From: Heterohyrax brucei
Taxonomy: Eukaryota > Chordata > Mammalia > Hyracoidea > Procaviidae
NCBI GenBank assembly: GCA_028571685.1
Contig: CM053166.1
Location: 60,288,111 to 60,352,110 of the forward strand
DNA: 64,000 nucleotides
Direction of reading: 5' to 3'
Each line of letters begins with the position of its first letter. Positions within the stretch are counted from its first letter, which is position 1. This document shows, in pieces, positions 1 through 12,724 of the stretch. Both the position numbers and the translations under genes were made by a program. The notes below the pieces were generated by a model. The model made no database searches, had not been told where the DNA came from, and worked only from the letters and a program-made list of their open reading frames with translations.

Positions 1-3000
1 TCCTTTAATTCTTTTGATAATGTCTTTGGATGAGCAAAAGTGTTTGAGTCTTTGTAGTTCCCATTTATCTGTTTTCTTTTCTACTGATTGTGTTTTGTTT
101 GTCAGATTTGGAAGTCTGTCTAAGCTGTGTATTAAAGCTTCTATTGTTGTCTCTAATTTTTTTCGCATGACCTTTGTCGTTTTAGGCTTGATATTTAGAT
201 CTTTGATCCAATTTGAGTTAACTTTTGTATAAGGTGTGAGATATGGGTCTTCTTGCAATTTTTGGTAGATGGATATCCAATTTTTCCAGCATCGTTTGTT
301 AAAGAGACTGTTTTTATCCTAGTTTACATCAGAATTTCAGCTACTCATAGGAGGACGATGGCATCTCTGGGGTCTCAACTCTGTTCTGTTGGTCCATATG
401 TCTGTTTTTGTACCAGTATCAGGCTGTTTTGACTACTGTGGCAGTGTAATAGTTTCTAAGATCGAGTAGTGTGAGGCATCCCACTGTGTTCCTCTTCTTC
501 AGTAGAGCTTTGCTTATCCAGGTTTTATTCCCTTTCCAAACAAACACGGTGATTTGTTTCTTCATCTCCTTAAAAAATGTCACTGGAATTTGTATTGGGA
601 TTGCATTGTATGTGTAGGTCACTTTGGGTAGAAGAGATGTTTTCAAAATGTTAAGTTTTTCTATCCATGAGCAGGGTAGTTTCTCCATTTATGTAGTCTC
701 TCTTGGTTTCTTGCAATACAGTCTTGGATTTCTCTTTGTATACGTCTGTTATTTCTCTAGTTAGATTTACTTCTAGGTATTTTATCTTCTTGTGGGCTGT
801 AGTAAATGGTATAGACTTGGTGATTTCTTCTTTGATTATCTCCTTGTTGGTATAAAGGAATCCTACTGATTTACTTATGTTTGTCTTATATCCTGATACT
901 GCTGAATTTTTCTCTTAGTTCAAGTAGTTGATTATGAATTCTTTAGGATTCTCTGTGTATACACTTACATCATCAGCAAATAGGAAGATTTTTACTTCTT
1001 CTTTGTGATGTGGATGCCCTTTATTTCTTTGACTTGTCTCACTGCTCTGGCCAGAACTTCTAGGACAATGTTGAATAGAAGTGGTGAGAGTGGGCATCCT
1101 TGCCTAGTTCCCGTTCTCAAGGGGATTTCTTTCAGTCTCTCTCCATTCACCATGATGTAGGTGGTTGGCTTTGCATAGATGCCCCTTATTGTGTTGAGGA
1201 ATTCCCCTTCTATTCCAGTTTTGTTGAGGTTTTTTTAGCATGAATGAGTATTGGACTTTGTCAAATGCCTTTTGTGCATCAATTGACAATATCAGGTGAT
1301 TCTTATCCTTTGTGCTATTTATGTGGTTGACCACATTAATTGTTTTTCTGTTGAAGCAGCCTTACATCCCTGGTATGAACCCCACTTCATCATCATAAAT
1401 TATTTTTTTGATATGTTGTTGAATTCTATTGGCAAGATGTTTGTTAAAGGTTTTTGCATCTACATTCATGAGAGATATTGGTCTGTAATTTTTTTTTGTT
1501 GGATCTTTCCTTGACTTTGGTATCAGGGTTATACTGGCTTCATAGATTGAATTTGGGACTATTCCACCCCTTTCTATGCTGTAAAATAGTCTCAGTGGTA
1601 TTGGAGTTAACCCTTCTCTAAAAGTTTGGTAGAATTCTGGTGAAGCCATCTGGGCCACGATTGTTTGGCTTAGTAGTTTTTTGATGACTTTTTCAGTCTC
1701 TTCCTTTGTGATGTGTTTATTAAGTTCTACTTCTCCTTGTGATAATTTTGGTAGGCGATATGAATCTAGAAATTTGTCCATTTCCTCTAGGCTTTCCCAG
1801 ATTTGTAGAGTACAGTCTTTCATAGTATTCTGTTATGATACTTTGGATTTCAGTTGGGTGTGTTGTGACATCTCCCATCTCATTTCTTATTCAGGTCCTT
1901 TGTATTCTCTCCTGTTTTTCCTTTGTAAGTTTAGCCAATGGTTTATAAATTTTGTTGATCTTTTCAAATAACCAGTTTTTTTTTTTTAAGTTTTTATTTG
2001 TTCTTCTATTCTCTAGTTCATTTTGTTCAACTCTAATATTTATTATCTGTTTTCTTCTGGTGCCTGAGGGGTTCCTCTGTTGCTTTTTTTCTACTTGCTC
2101 AAGTTGTAGGCTTAATCCTTCAGTTTGAGTCCTTTCTTCCTTCCAGATGTGTGCATTTATAGAGATAAATTGACCTCTGAGCACTGCTTTGGCTGTATCT
2201 CATAGGTTCCTGTAGAAAGTGTTTTCATTCTTATTCAACTCCAAAAATTTCTTTATTTCATGCTTGATTTCTGCTATAATCCATGGCTTTTTGATCAAGA
2301 TGTTGTTCAGTTTCCATGAGGTCAAATTTCTACTTATGATTTTCCTGCTATTGATTTCAACTTTTATGCCTTTATGGTCTGTGAAGATGATTTGCAATAA
2401 TTTAATATTTTGGATGTTGTTGAGACTTGCTTTATGTCCTAATACATGATCTATTCTGGAAAATGTTCTATGTGCATTGGAGAAGAAGGTGTACTTATCT
2501 GTTGATTGGTAGAAGTTTCTAGATATGTCGATGAGGTCTAGTTGGTTAATTGTCACAATAAGATCTTTACTGAATGTTTTTCTGGGTGGCCTGACCATTA
2601 GTGAAAGTGGAGTGTTGAAGTCTCCAACTACTACTGTGCAGTAATTTATCTCATTTTTCAATGTTTTCAGTATTTGTTTTATGTATTTAGATGCTCTGGT
2701 ATTGGGTGTATTACTATTGAATGTTGTTATGTCCTGCTTATGTACTGAACTTTTCAGCAATAAATAGTGACTATCCTTGTCTACAATGGTAGATTTTATG
2801 GTAAAATATATTTTATCTGAGATTAGTATTGCCAGTGCTGCTCTTCTGTGTATGTTGTTGGCTTGGTATTTATTTTTCCATGCTTTGATTTTCAGTTTGT
2901 TGATATCTTTGAGTCTAAAGTTTGTATTTTCTAAACAACACATAGACAGATTGTGTCTTTTGATCCAGAGTGTCACTTACTGTCTGTTTATTGGAGTGTC

Positions 3001-3010
3001 CATTCTGTTT
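1..3010 (-). pseudogene. L1 copy A ORF2 (endonuclease-reverse transcriptase), broken
   Basis: The apurinic-like endonuclease domain lies at about 2200-2976. It shows the metal-site Glu (LENTNF), GDFNTPLS, YTFFSNAHRTFSRIDH and TDHKGI motifs in the order expected for L1 endonuclease. The reverse transcriptase follows at about 915-1823, with [20 protein letters not shown], the AQKAFDKVQ segment that carries the first catalytic Asp, and FADD near 970 in place of the family's YADD. A C-terminal piece is at 419-688. In an intact element this protein would nick target DNA and prime reverse transcription of its own RNA. Here the domains sit in several frames separated by stops and frameshifts, so no functional protein is expected. 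Confidence 0.85.
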
Positions 3011-3479
3011 ACATTCAGTGTAATTATTGATAAGTGTGTGTTTAGTGGTGTCATTTTGATGCCTTTATTATTGTTTTGTTGTTGCTTTCTGTGTTGCTCT
3101 TAATATTCTGTTCTGGATCATTCTTTATGGGCTGACTTTTCATCTTTTTCATTGTTGGTTTTGTGTTTTTGAGACAATTGTAATATGTTTCTTGTTTTGA
3201 TATGTTGGATTGTTGTTTTGCTTTGTAGTTACACCCATGATCCTGCTTAATATTCTAAATTTAAACCAGGCTTTAACTTTTGAATGTCTTGTTGATTTCC
3301 TCTCCACCAGAAAGGGTTATAACTACTGCAACATATCCCTCATTTTAGTGTGATGATGTTGTAGTTTCCATGTTAACATCACTGATTCCCTTCTTTTAAT
3401 CTTTTATCTTTGATTGAGGTTTGTGACTTCCATAACTGAGTAGGATTCTGGATGATGTGTTCTGTACTGCCTCCTTAAG

Positions 3480-4390
3480 TGTACACTCGAAGTTTTTGTT
3501 TTTATAAACAAAGAACTTCTTTCAATATTTCTTGTAGCTTTACTTTGGTTTTTACAAGGTCTCTAAGCTTCTGTTTATCTGTTAATGTCTTAATTTTACC
3601 TTCAAATTTGAGGGGCAGTTTTTCAGGATACATAATTCTTCACTGGAAATTTTTCTACCTCAAGGCTTTTACCATGTCATCCCACTGCCTTCTTGCCAAC
3701 ATTGTTTCTGCTGAGAACTCAGATGAAATTCTGCAAAGCTTCCCTTTGTGTGTTAGCTTTGCTTTAAGCCTTGCTGCTTTTAAGAGCTTCTCTTTATGTT
3801 CCATTTTATTAAGCTTGATTATGCTATGTCTTGGTGTCTTTCTTTTGGGGTCTGGTTTTTGTGCCATTTGATAAGCATCTTGGATATCTATGTTTTCTTG
3901 TTTTATAATTTCAGAGAAGTTTTCTGTCAGCAACTCAACAACAATACTCTCTGTATTTTTGGCTACCCCTCCCTGTTCAGGAACTCCAATTGTTTTTAGA
4001 TTATTCTTCTTGATAGAGTCTTGTATATTTCTTAGTGGTTCTGCATATTTTTTCTTTCTTTTGTCTGTTTTCTCCTCATAAATGCTAGTGCCAGTTGCTC
4101 TGTCCTCAAGTTCACTAAGTCTGGCTTCTAGCTCCTCAATCCTGCTCTTTTGGCATTGCATTGAATTGTCTAAATCTATAATTTTATTATTGATCTGCTG
4201 GATTTCAGATCATTGATGTTCGATCAGTTCAAATAGCTTACTAATTTTTCATTCTGTTCTGTTTCATTTTGTTTAATCTATAGGAGGGCTGTATGCATAA
4301 TTCTTTTGTACTCACCCTCTGATAATTTCAGAAAGTCTTCTTCATCTGGGAAGTTTTTTGATTCTTTATTTGGGGGTTTTCCGGAGCCAT
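3480..4390 (-). pseudogene. L1 copy A ORF1 (RNA-binding chaperone), broken
   Basis: The start codon fits the ATG at 4388-4390, followed by MAPENPQIKN. This matches the Met start seen at the equivalent place in copy B (40073). The central piece at 3655-4161 (168 aa) contains a coiled-coil heptad stretch (RIEELEARLSELEDR), an RRM-like segment (KTIGVPEQGG, NIDIQDAYQMAQKPDPKRK) and the C-terminal domain ending in ETMLARRQWDDMVKALR. These are the three parts of mammalian L1 ORF1p, which trimerises and coats L1 RNA. Stops lie on both sides of the long piece, so the frame is dead. Confidence 0.8.
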
Positions 4391-5757
4391 GGTGGACTGC
4401 TTCTTTAAATGGTTAGATACTGATCATTCTCTTCACACCATCAAGAAGCTGTTTGGTTTCTCTGGTGTTAAACAACAAGAGCTGAAGCATAGTTCTAAAT
4501 AAGGAGTAAGGGCACCAGTAGATTTGATCACCAGCCACCTCTGTGTTCTCTAGTGACTGGCCCCAGGTGGACTCTCTGGGTTGGTAAGCTACACTTCATG
4601 GCTGCTAAATGTGGGAGTTACTTGTGGTGACTTTCTGTCAGAATGCCAGGCAAGCCTATAGTGTAGCTCAGGGAATGGTGGAGAAAATGATGTCACCCTA
4701 CTCAGCTTCCCAGGACTGTTGAACCCTGTAATTGTGTTTGGCTTAAAACCTGCCTATTTTCTGAGAGGGGTGCTGTACAGCCTCCACTGGAACAGCTGGG
4801 CCCTCAAGAGTGGCAGTTTCCACCTCCTGACTGGTAAAGACAGTGCCCTACTTACAGAGTCACTGGGGGCCATCAGCTAAAGCTACTATGTGGATCAATG
4901 AACGGTGTTGGAGATGCTTCCTCCCCACTCATCAGTCAGTTCTTCAGGTTGTCTTATGTTAAAAAAGTGCTTTACTGCTGAGCAAGGAGCTGTCCATCAG
5001 CTGCTGAAATCATTCAGGCCCTCCAGTGTGGCAGGCTCCACCTTCCAGTTGACAACAAAAGCACCTCATAGGCCATTCTCAGACTGTATGATGTGCATCA
5101 AAGAAGGGAGGGATTAGGGCCTTGCTGTCCTCATCTGCCAGGCCCCTCCTGTAACTCTAGGCACAATTGTCTTAAACACAACTTTTCTTCTGGAGAAGCA
5201 CTATCCAGACATGGACTACTGCTCAGTACAAGAATTAGTCCCAGGTGAGACCTCCAGCATGGCTGACTCCACCCCTCAACTGACTAAGATGGCATCCCAC
5301 CCAAGATGTCCTTTCTGCTGTGACTCAGTAGAATCTATGGCACAGATCAGAGAAGAGAGAGTGGAGGGGTACTGGTCTCCTCACTCAGCAGCCGGCCTCT
5401 CAAGATGTGGCTATCCCAAGCACAGTCTCTCTGCTGCACTATACACTGTTTACTTAAGCATTGCAGTTTAGCATATTAGCTGGCTCATGACCAGTCCCCA
5501 CCTCCCAGATAACAAAGAAGGTGTGAGTACTTACAGTCCTCCCAAATGATGCATCAACAGAAGCAGGACTCAGCATGCCACTGCTTAGTCTTAAGAGAGG
5601 TCATTTCCCCCTTACTGGCACCGAGTCCAATCTGTCAACCCTAGGCCACATCTTAGGGCTCCCAGGATGTCCATGCTGCTCTGTTCAATTATCGTTCCAG
5701 GCCTTAGTTTTCAGAGGGAATTGAAATGTGTTTAGTCTGTCATCTTGGCCCCACCCC
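4391..5757 (-). other. L1 copy A 5' UTR
   Basis: About 1.37 kb lies between the ORF1 start and the L1 5' end. It is richer in G+C than the ORF regions, has no long frame, and is similar over its length to 40074-41187 in copy B. In L1 this region carries the internal RNA polymerase II promoter. I cannot point to specific factor sites. Confidence 0.7.
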
Positions 5758-6655
5758 CTGAGATGAAATCTTAGGAGAGATATCAGAGAAAGCTATTGTC
5801 TCCATTTCTATCACAAGAGGCCTGATCATTTCCACAGTCCCTGGGAACTTCTCTGTAGGTAGATGTATTAGTCCAATCTAATGTTCTTAGGCCATCTACA
5901 ATATAAAAGTACACAATACAATGAAATATACTTATAGCAATGCCATCCTCCTCTAGTAGTGTTCTGCATCCAATTCAGATATATGGTGGGTACCAAGAGC
6001 AACTCATAAAATAGTTAATACTCCATAAAAATCTCTCCTTAAGGAGTAATGAATAGACTTGATTTAAAAGCTACTAAGCTGCAGTGGTCAGTTGGATTTT
6101 GTAATGAATGCAAAGTGCATTAACAATCCATCCTAAAACATTTTTGAAGTGAAGATTAAATCTACATAAATTTAGTCAATGCTTTTGTAACAATCATAAA
6201 AACTTTAGAGCATCAGTTATATTTACTAAATGCCTAATGAGGCAAAGAATTTTGCGTCTTAAATATCATAGAAAGATGTAATTTTGCCTGAGTTCAAATG
6301 AGTGTGTGTGTGTGTAATATTTTCACATGAAAACAGTGTTTTGTCACTGCATATGTGTCACAACCACAAAGGCTGGCTGAAGGGAAGAAACTCACTTGAG
6401 ACTATTTTGTAGCTAGCTGAGTCAGCCTCCTAATGCTTTGGCAAATATGATTGTTTTGTTTTGTTGTACATGATACTACATCCACCCTCTTCTGGATTTT
6501 CATACGCACAAAAACAAATCATGGGAAGAAGGACCAGAATAATAAATTGAAGAGGATGGTAATCTATATAGGAGGCATCCTTGAATGGCTATGGAATGGA
6601 TGGCTCTGGCAATGTCTTGTATTGACAACTTTTTTTTTTTTTCTGGAAATATAAA
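5758..6655. other. No gene seen
   Basis: AT-rich sequence with a short (TG)n run near 6301-6316. The open frames are short and have no recognisable motif. Confidence 0.5.
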
Positions 6656-6762
6656 AAGACTATGCTCTCTGCCAGACACTCCTTGGAAACTCTGTGGGGC
6701 AGTTCTACTCTGTCCTGTACAGTCACTGTGAGTCAGAATCAGTGGCAGTGGGTTATCTTGTA
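6656..6762 (+). mobile_element. AfroSINE, 5'-truncated
   Basis: Contains the SINE body (CACTCCTTGGAAACTCTG, then a GCAGTTCTACTCTGTCC run) and the tail (CACTGTGAGTCAGAATCAG). The tRNA-like head is missing. Confidence 0.85.
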
Positions 6763-8224
6763 ACAAAAAATATATTCTTTATTGAGTTAAGCCACTGAGA
6801 TTTCAGGGTTTGTTTGCTAACAAAGCACAGCCTAATCTATCATGGTTAATATATCAATAGTACTGCTTCTAAATGTGAGAATGTAGAATCTTTTCTCTGA
6901 ATCCATTTTGTATATTTAGAGAAAAAACTCTCATTTACTGTTATCATTGTTATTATTATTTTTAGTGATATGTAACTTCGGTAGATGAGTTTCCTCTCTC
7001 ATATTTAGATTTTAGATTAATATACAACATCTTATAATTGCTTCCTTCATCATATTTCATGTTCACATGAGTGTCAAGAGCAAGGTGACCTGTTTCTTAG
7101 CTATGGTTCTCTCCAAGCATGCTCTGAGCTATAGGTGTCTTGCCTACTTCTTTATTTGTACCTTCCTCATCTACTTCTTGTCTTCTATTAATTTGTTGTA
7201 ATGTTTCATCTGTTGTTGACACCCTCCTGTTTTCTATATTTGTGTGAGTTTTTTTTATTCCACTATTTTCCTTTTAGTTCCTTTTAGTTTCCTTTTAGTT
7301 GAGTTGAGAAGAGAATATAAAAGCTTTTGGTCAATCCATCATCTTTACCTAGACATCTTGTTATTTTCTAAAGTTTAAATATGATTTATTAATTTATTAT
7401 TAAATAATAATATTGAACATTAATTGATGATGGTGGTAATGATGAAAGTGATAACACAGAAAGCAAAATTCCTGTGAAGAAAGCCAAGCCAGCCAAGTGC
7501 CATCGCTGTGAAGAAAAGAAAAGAAATAACATTCCTATAACACACTGTTACATCTTCCATGAAAGAACTTAGTGATTCCTTGCAATTTTCAGATCAAGAC
7601 CAGGTTGACTTCTTATAGCTTCTCATAACTGACTACATCTTTCCTTAAAACCCTTTCTTGTCTCTGGTTACCAATATAAAATCTCTGATCCTGTAGACAT
7701 TTCTCTTCTTCATCTTCCAAACTGTAGCTTCTTTAGCTTTACCCCTGCACCTCTTATTGCCTGCAGTGCCCTTCCTCATCTTCTCTGCACTTCCAGATCT
7801 TCTAGTTCTTTTATTACCCAACTAAAGCACATGGTGCCTTCCAAAATTTACTCCCTCCAAAACATTGTTTCCTTTACCTGCAGACCTCTGTTCCCAGTCT
7901 TAAAATTCACATACATATAACTTAAGTCCATTTATTAGTTAACTGTACAAGATTGTATCCAGTGCTAACTGAATGCCAGGTGCCATGAAAGGATAAATGG
8001 TTCCTAAATGATAGAGTAGAAATATTTTAAAAGAAAATTATATGTAAACTCATGGAGGAAAACAGGCCAGAGAACTGAAGGCTAAACTGTTGTAACAGAA
8101 AGGAAAACAATAAGAAAATGAAGTGTCTTTAGAGATGGCCATAAAAAAGGCATTCTGAAATCTGTAAAGAAGATGCACAGATATCAGCAAATGTGAGTAA
8201 TCCAATGGCCATGTAAAAGAACTG
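6763..8224. other. No gene seen; possible faint L2 sequence
   Basis: The sequence is unstructured. A C/T-rich stretch at about 7680-7870 faintly resembles the body of an ancient L2 LINE. It is upstream of, and in the same sense as, the L2-like tail at 8225-8345. No coding region is supported. Confidence 0.35.
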
Positions 8225-8345
8225 TGAGATGCCTGAGGTTGGGGATTATGTTCTTCTTGTTTCCTTCTGATTAATCTGTGCCTGGTATCAAATTTAACAC
8301 ATATTAGGCAATCAGCAAATACTAATTAAACAAAGAAATGAATGA
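8225..8345 (+). mobile_element. Ancient L2/MIR-type 3' end
   Basis: The order GGGGATTATGTT, GTGCCTGGTATC, ACACATATTAGGCAATCAGC and then an AATGAATGA-like end follows the well-known L2 3' terminus ('gcctggcacatagtaggtgc...aatgaatg'). It is strongly diverged. Confidence 0.45.
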
Positions 8346-8371
8346 GGAAGTGAAACCTTCTGGTTGGTGCC

Positions 8372-8756
8372 TGTTATGAATTGAATTGTGTCCCTCAAAA
8401 AGTTACACTGAAGTCCTAACTCCTGTATCTGTAAATATGACCTTATTTAAAATAGAATTTTCTTTTGTTAATTAGGCCATACAGGAGTTGGGTGTGTCCT
8501 TAGTCTAATCCTTTCTAAGTAGCGTCTTACAAAAATAGCAGAATGGACACAGACAGATAGAGAAACAATTATATGCCAAGTGAAGAGATATATAAGCAAT
8601 CAAGGAATGCTAAGAAACACCTGGAGCTATACAGAATTCAGACTTCTAGCCTCCAAAATGATGATACAATAAATTCCAGTTATTTAAAGTCACCCACTTC
8701 TGGTTTTTTTTTCTTTTTCTTTTTCTTAACAGCAGCATTTGGTAACTAAGACTGCA
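8372..8756 (+). repeat. MLT1-type MaLR solo LTR
   Basis: The element begins TGTTATGAATTGAATTGTGT and ends near GTAACTAAGACTGCA. Inside, the order of words (GTCCTAACTCC, ATATGACCTTATTT, GGACACAGACAGA, CCAAAATGATGATACAATAA) is that of the MLT1 branch of mammalian MaLR LTRs. It is heavily mutated and I see no clear target duplication. Confidence 0.7.
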
Positions 8757-8845
8757 CCTGTCTTCTGAGAAACACAGTAACATCCACACCATCTGACTTG
8801 ACATATTGTAGAGCACACTGTTTTCCTATAGAAACTTTGAGAAAC

Positions 8846-9003
8846 TGTAGTGTTGTGGTATTTAAGTGCTATGTTTGCTAACCAAAAGGCCAGCAGTTCA
8901 CATCTGCCAGATACTTCTTGGAAACTCTCTGAGGCAGTTCTCCTCTGACCTATAGGCTCACTATGAGTCAGAATCCGCTCAATAGCAGAGGATTTGGTTT
9001 GAC
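8846..9003 (+). mobile_element. AfroSINE
   Basis: Nearly full length. The tRNA-derived head (TATTTAAGTGCTATGTTTGC, with a B-box-like AGCAGTTCACATC) is followed by the CTTGGAAACTCT body and a CTCACTATGAGTCAGAATCC tail. Confidence 0.9.
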
Positions 9004-9689
9004 TTTAGAAGCTTTCAAGACTTCTAAAAACTATTAGCTATTAGCCAAACAAAAGAATTAAAGAAGGAATAGAAACATTTCTAAGCCCCAGGGTTTTTCG
9101 TTTATTCCACACAGAATTGATTTCAAAGCCTTTAGAGAAATTCTTCAGTTTCTTCGAAGTTAAATGGATAAAAATTGAAGGTAGTGGTTTTGAAGAAGAA
9201 AACTATCATAGTCCATAGTTCTCTGTATTAAATTGTTTGGAAGATTTATGGAAAATTGGAATGTACAACAGGTGTTATTTTACATGGGGCTGGAGTTTTG
9301 GAGGAATCTCAGGGAAAGAGTGAATATTGGCAGTTGGGAATTCCCAGCATAGGAGTGTTCCCTGAATTTGGAAAAGAGGATGCTCAGGGAATTCAGAACA
9401 TACACCACTCTTTCTACCAATTAAAGGTTAGTTACCTCTCTTTGCTCCATGTCTGGGTAAAACTCACTAGATTAAAAGAAAAGAATTTTGAACTGGACAA
9501 TATGACCAAATGGATGTAAGCCAGAGAAACACATTTTAAGACAGAAAGTGTGAACCTGTCATGTTATAAAATTCAGATATGGAGGATGCAGTTGAGGCTT
9601 CACATTTGTTGATACATTTATTTTTAGGTGACTATGATTTTAAGGAGGAAAGTTTACATTAAAAGAAAAAAATTAAATATTTCTTGCAT
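9004..9689. other. No gene seen
   Basis: An 87-codon frame at 9256-9519 has no recognisable motif and no neighbouring splice or promoter context. I regard it as chance. Confidence 0.45.
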
Positions 9690-9860
9690 TTGCCACCTCT
9701 CTCTCTTTTTTGCTATATTTTCTGGAAGATTTTCTCAACTTTATCTCCCATCTTCTACATACATATATTTTTTTTAATTTCAAGAGTCATATTTTATTCC
9801 TAAATTTTGTTTCTTCTTGTTTTACATTCTCTTCTTTCTTGTTTTATCAATAAAATGTAC
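9690..9860 (-). mobile_element. Ancient L1 (L1ME-like) 5' region fragment
   Basis: The plus strand reads TTCTGGAAGATTTTCTCAAC, then TTTATCTCCC, then AATTTCAAGAGTCATATTTT. The word order follows the antisense of old mammalian L1 5' sequence. Diverged and partial. Confidence 0.45.
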
Positions 9861-10294
9861 TATTAATCTTTCCAAATGCCAGATACTTTGTTTTCCAACT
9901 TGTCTCTTTGCTATGGGATTTGTTTTTCTTACTGTGCATTTATCTTCACCTTTTTATTTCATGATGGATGCTTTTCTGAATACCTGGTGATACTTCATGA
10001 AGGAGAGGCCAAAAGAAGAAGAAAAAGCTGATTGGAAGACTTTGGGAAATTAGAATCTAGCACGAAGGAATAAGTTTTAGTTTATGTAATTTTTCCCCCC
10101 AAATCTTTCCAGTCACAGTCGACATTGGCCACTGTTTTGCAAGAGACTAACAGCATTCTCTGTTAGTCCTCTGGTTGTTATAGGATCAGAACAATGGTTT
10201 TATATCAATTCATGACTTGCTCTTATCAGTTTTACTAACGCCTTGCATTAAAGATTGTTAAATAATTGTAGTATTTTTAAAAATAATCTTGCAC
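9861..10294. other. No gene seen
   Basis: Ordinary AT-rich intergenic sequence. Confidence 0.4.
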
Positions 10295-10560
10295 AGAGTG
10301 CCCATATTGTGTGGGTGCTTTATGGTTCTAGGCATCTGTAAGAGGTCATCCTGTTGACCTCATACTGGAGGAAGGGGAATGGGTGGAGAGGAGAAGATAG
10401 GAGACTGCTGGGAAGATAAGACATGTACGAAGCAGAGAGGAAGAGTGTGCTGTCACTGTGCAGTCAGAGCAGTGGAAGCTGCATATAGGTGAGCATGCAA
10501 ATTGATATGGGAATGTACATTTTCATTCAATCATAGTTAAAAAAAGTTAAAAAATAAAAT
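10295..10560 (+). mobile_element. 5'-truncated L1 3' UTR
   Basis: Words GAGGAGAAGATAGGAGA, GAAGAGTGTGCTGTCACTG and a final A-rich tail (10540-10565) match, in order, the fragment at 61311-61815. They also match the reverse complement of the L1 3' UTR at about 62300-62560. It is a dead-on-arrival L1 insertion with an A-rich end. Confidence 0.7.
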
Positions 10561-10857
10561 AAAACATAGTCTTGCCTGCCAATGAGGCACTAAAACTGTT
10601 TTGACAGTAACTTTAACTAATTTTGCTGAGATAATTAACCTTTTCGTAGTTACAGTAAATATGTGTTGATTGCGTTTTTTCTACATTGCAAAACTGTATT
10701 GTCAACTTTGAATAATAAAACTTTAAATAATAAGCTACATAAGAAATATCAAACTTGCTCATTTATGTTCAAAATTTACAGCCACATGCCTTCATGTCCT
10801 CTCTTCGTATTTGAGCCCTGGTTATATAATTGTCCTCTGCAGTTATGGAATTTCTGA
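10561..10857. other. No gene seen
   Basis: Short AT-rich gap between two retroelement fragments. Confidence 0.4.
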
Positions 10858-11042
10858 GTCATGCAGTTAATACACTCAGCTGCTAACTGAAAGGCTGGAG
10901 GTTTGAGTCTACTCAGAGGTGGCTTCGAAGAAAGGTCTGATAATCCACCTCCAGAAAACCAGTTACTGAAAACCCTATAGCACAGTTCTGCTGTTACACA
11001 TATGGGGTCACTAAGAGTCAGAATCGATTTGATAACAATTGT
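10858..11042 (+). mobile_element. AfroSINE, long variant
   Basis: The head (AGTTAATACACTCAGCTGC, B-box-like GGAGGTTTGAGTC) and tail (GGGTCACTAAGAGTCAGAATC) are typical. The middle carries an extra block (GGTGGCTTCGAAGAAAGGTC...CCACCTCCAGAAAA) that the shorter copies lack, so it looks like a longer subfamily. Confidence 0.85.
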
Positions 11043-11299
11043 TTTTCCACGATTGTATAACTCCTACTTTTTCTAAAATGGGGTATTTCACGTCCTCTGA
11101 ATACTCTTACAGTGTGCCTCTGTGGGGATATAGGCATTTTTGTGACCTGGATAGCTATAAGAAATGACAGGATGTGGAAACCCCTGAGAATCAATTGACT
11201 CTGTTCTGTCTTATCAGGATGAACACATGGTCTTGCTCATGCTAAGTTTGTTAAAAAACAGACAATAACAACAAAAATTGTGTGTTTTTGTTATCTTTC

Positions 11300-11760
11300 T
11301 GGGATAAAAAAGGGTACACTCAAACCGGATTATTTGAGGAGAGTTTAATAAAGGTACTATTTATAAATAAGTGGACAGAAAGGATAGGAAAACCAAAACC
11401 AGATGGTGTAGATCTCCTTGTCTAGCTACAACAAGGGCCCATAACCACGCTTACTATGGAAGAGACAAGAGGAAATCACCTTTTTTGGAATCTGAAGATG
11501 GATCTATCTAAGAGTACTGCCTAACAGAAGTTGTGGCCTTCATCAGTGCTAAGAAGCCAACCCATTGTAATCCCACAGAGAGGGGGCCAGCTGCATGCAT
11601 ACTTCTGGTCTCTCATCCCAGCCAGTGCCTCCCATTGGTTGAACCCAGCCAGAAGCCAGTGAGTAATGGATCCCGCTGATGTATTTCATACTAGTCAGTT
11701 TCCTGGGACACAGAACAGGGTGGAGAAGATCAGAATGGATCTGGGATAGGCAAATGGAAA
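11300..11760 (-). repeat. Possible unclassified LTR-like repeat
   Basis: Moderately G+C-rich block standing out from its AT-rich flanks. Near its left end, GAGTTTAATAAAGGTACTAT gives a TTTATTAAACTC motif on the minus strand, as in the transcript-end region of some LTRs. I could not define boundaries or a family, and an ordinary unique sequence is possible. Confidence 0.25.
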
Positions 11761-12449
11761 ATACTCAGTGCACTGTGAAAACCCTGTTTATTAATAGTTC
11801 TTAAAATAACTTGTTAATGTATGTTTATCTGTAATGGTAAAGTTCATACATTCAGTGAGAAGTAGTATAGCAAGATCTGTCTTGTTTCACACTTCTAGAA
11901 GGCCTCCATCTGTGTGGAGAATAACACAGGCAGCTGTATGTCTCATAGGAAAACTAGCAATGAGAGAAAAGCCATGTAAAGATATACTCCCATCTGCTCA
12001 TGCTCTGTGTGACCAGCTTTTTCCCATATCCTTGATAAAATAATTGAGAACTTCTAAGTGTATATGTATCTGTTTCTGTGTGCATTTTTCTTTCTATCAA
12101 TTCACAATGTGTCTGAAGCACTATATCTTTATATTTCCAAAACATATAAATATTTCATACTATAGATATCCTTAGTGTTTAACCATGTAGTTAGTTATCA
12201 GTTAATTTTCGTAAAAATTATTCTTTATAAAATTCAGGTGGAGTATAATTGATTTAATTACTGTTGATTCTAGTATTTTATGCACATGTTTAATACCCAC
12301 AATTATTGGTAATGGTAACAAAATGGTTATTAGGTTCTTTGTATGGAGAGGGAACTGTGCCAAGTAGTGGCAGACTAGGTGACACAGCTAGGAATGAAGA
12401 AAACTGATAAGCAAGAGAGAGCATTCGAAGTGGAGTATAGCATTTCTAT
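11761..12449. other. No gene seen
   Basis: Overlapping short frames at 11834-12145 on both strands have no motif and look like chance. Confidence 0.4.
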
Positions 12450-12655
12450 TAACCTGTTGCTGTCCAGTCAGTTCTGACTTATAGCGACCGTGTAGGACAG
12501 ACTAGAGCTGCCCTATATGATTTCCAAAGCTGCAAAACTTTATGGAAGCAGACTGCCACATCTTTCGCCCTAGGAGCAGCTTGTGGGTTCAAACTATCAG
12601 TCTTTCAGTTAGCATCTAAGCACTTAACCACTGTAACATCAGGGCTCCTGCAGCA
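12450..12655 (-). mobile_element. AfroSINE, long variant
   Basis: On the plus strand the tail comes first (GTCAGTTCTGACTTATAGCG, CCGTGTAGGACAGACTAGAG), followed by an extended middle and the head (GGGTTCAAACTATC, GCACTTAACCACTG). Confidence 0.85.
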
Positions 12656-12724
12656 TTTCTTTTACTACAAAGTAAATCCTGACATGGGTACACTGACTTG
12701 GGGTAAAGGCTATTAGCAGAAGTG

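Larger units (their letters stand above)
1..5757 (-). mobile_element. LINE-1 copy A, 5'-complete, 3' end outside window
   Basis: The plus strand reads as antisense L1 throughout. From right to left it holds a 5' UTR, ORF1, ORF2 endonuclease, reverse transcriptase and the ORF2 C-terminal region, which runs off the left edge of the window. The 5' end is marked on the minus strand by a GGGGCCAAGATGACAGAC-like start near 5757, the usual 'GGGG..CCAAGATGG' beginning of mammalian L1. ORF2 and ORF1 are broken into many frames, so the copy is inactive. It closely parallels the L1 copy at 34034-41187, and I infer that both belong to the same elephant-lineage L1 group. Confidence 0.9.
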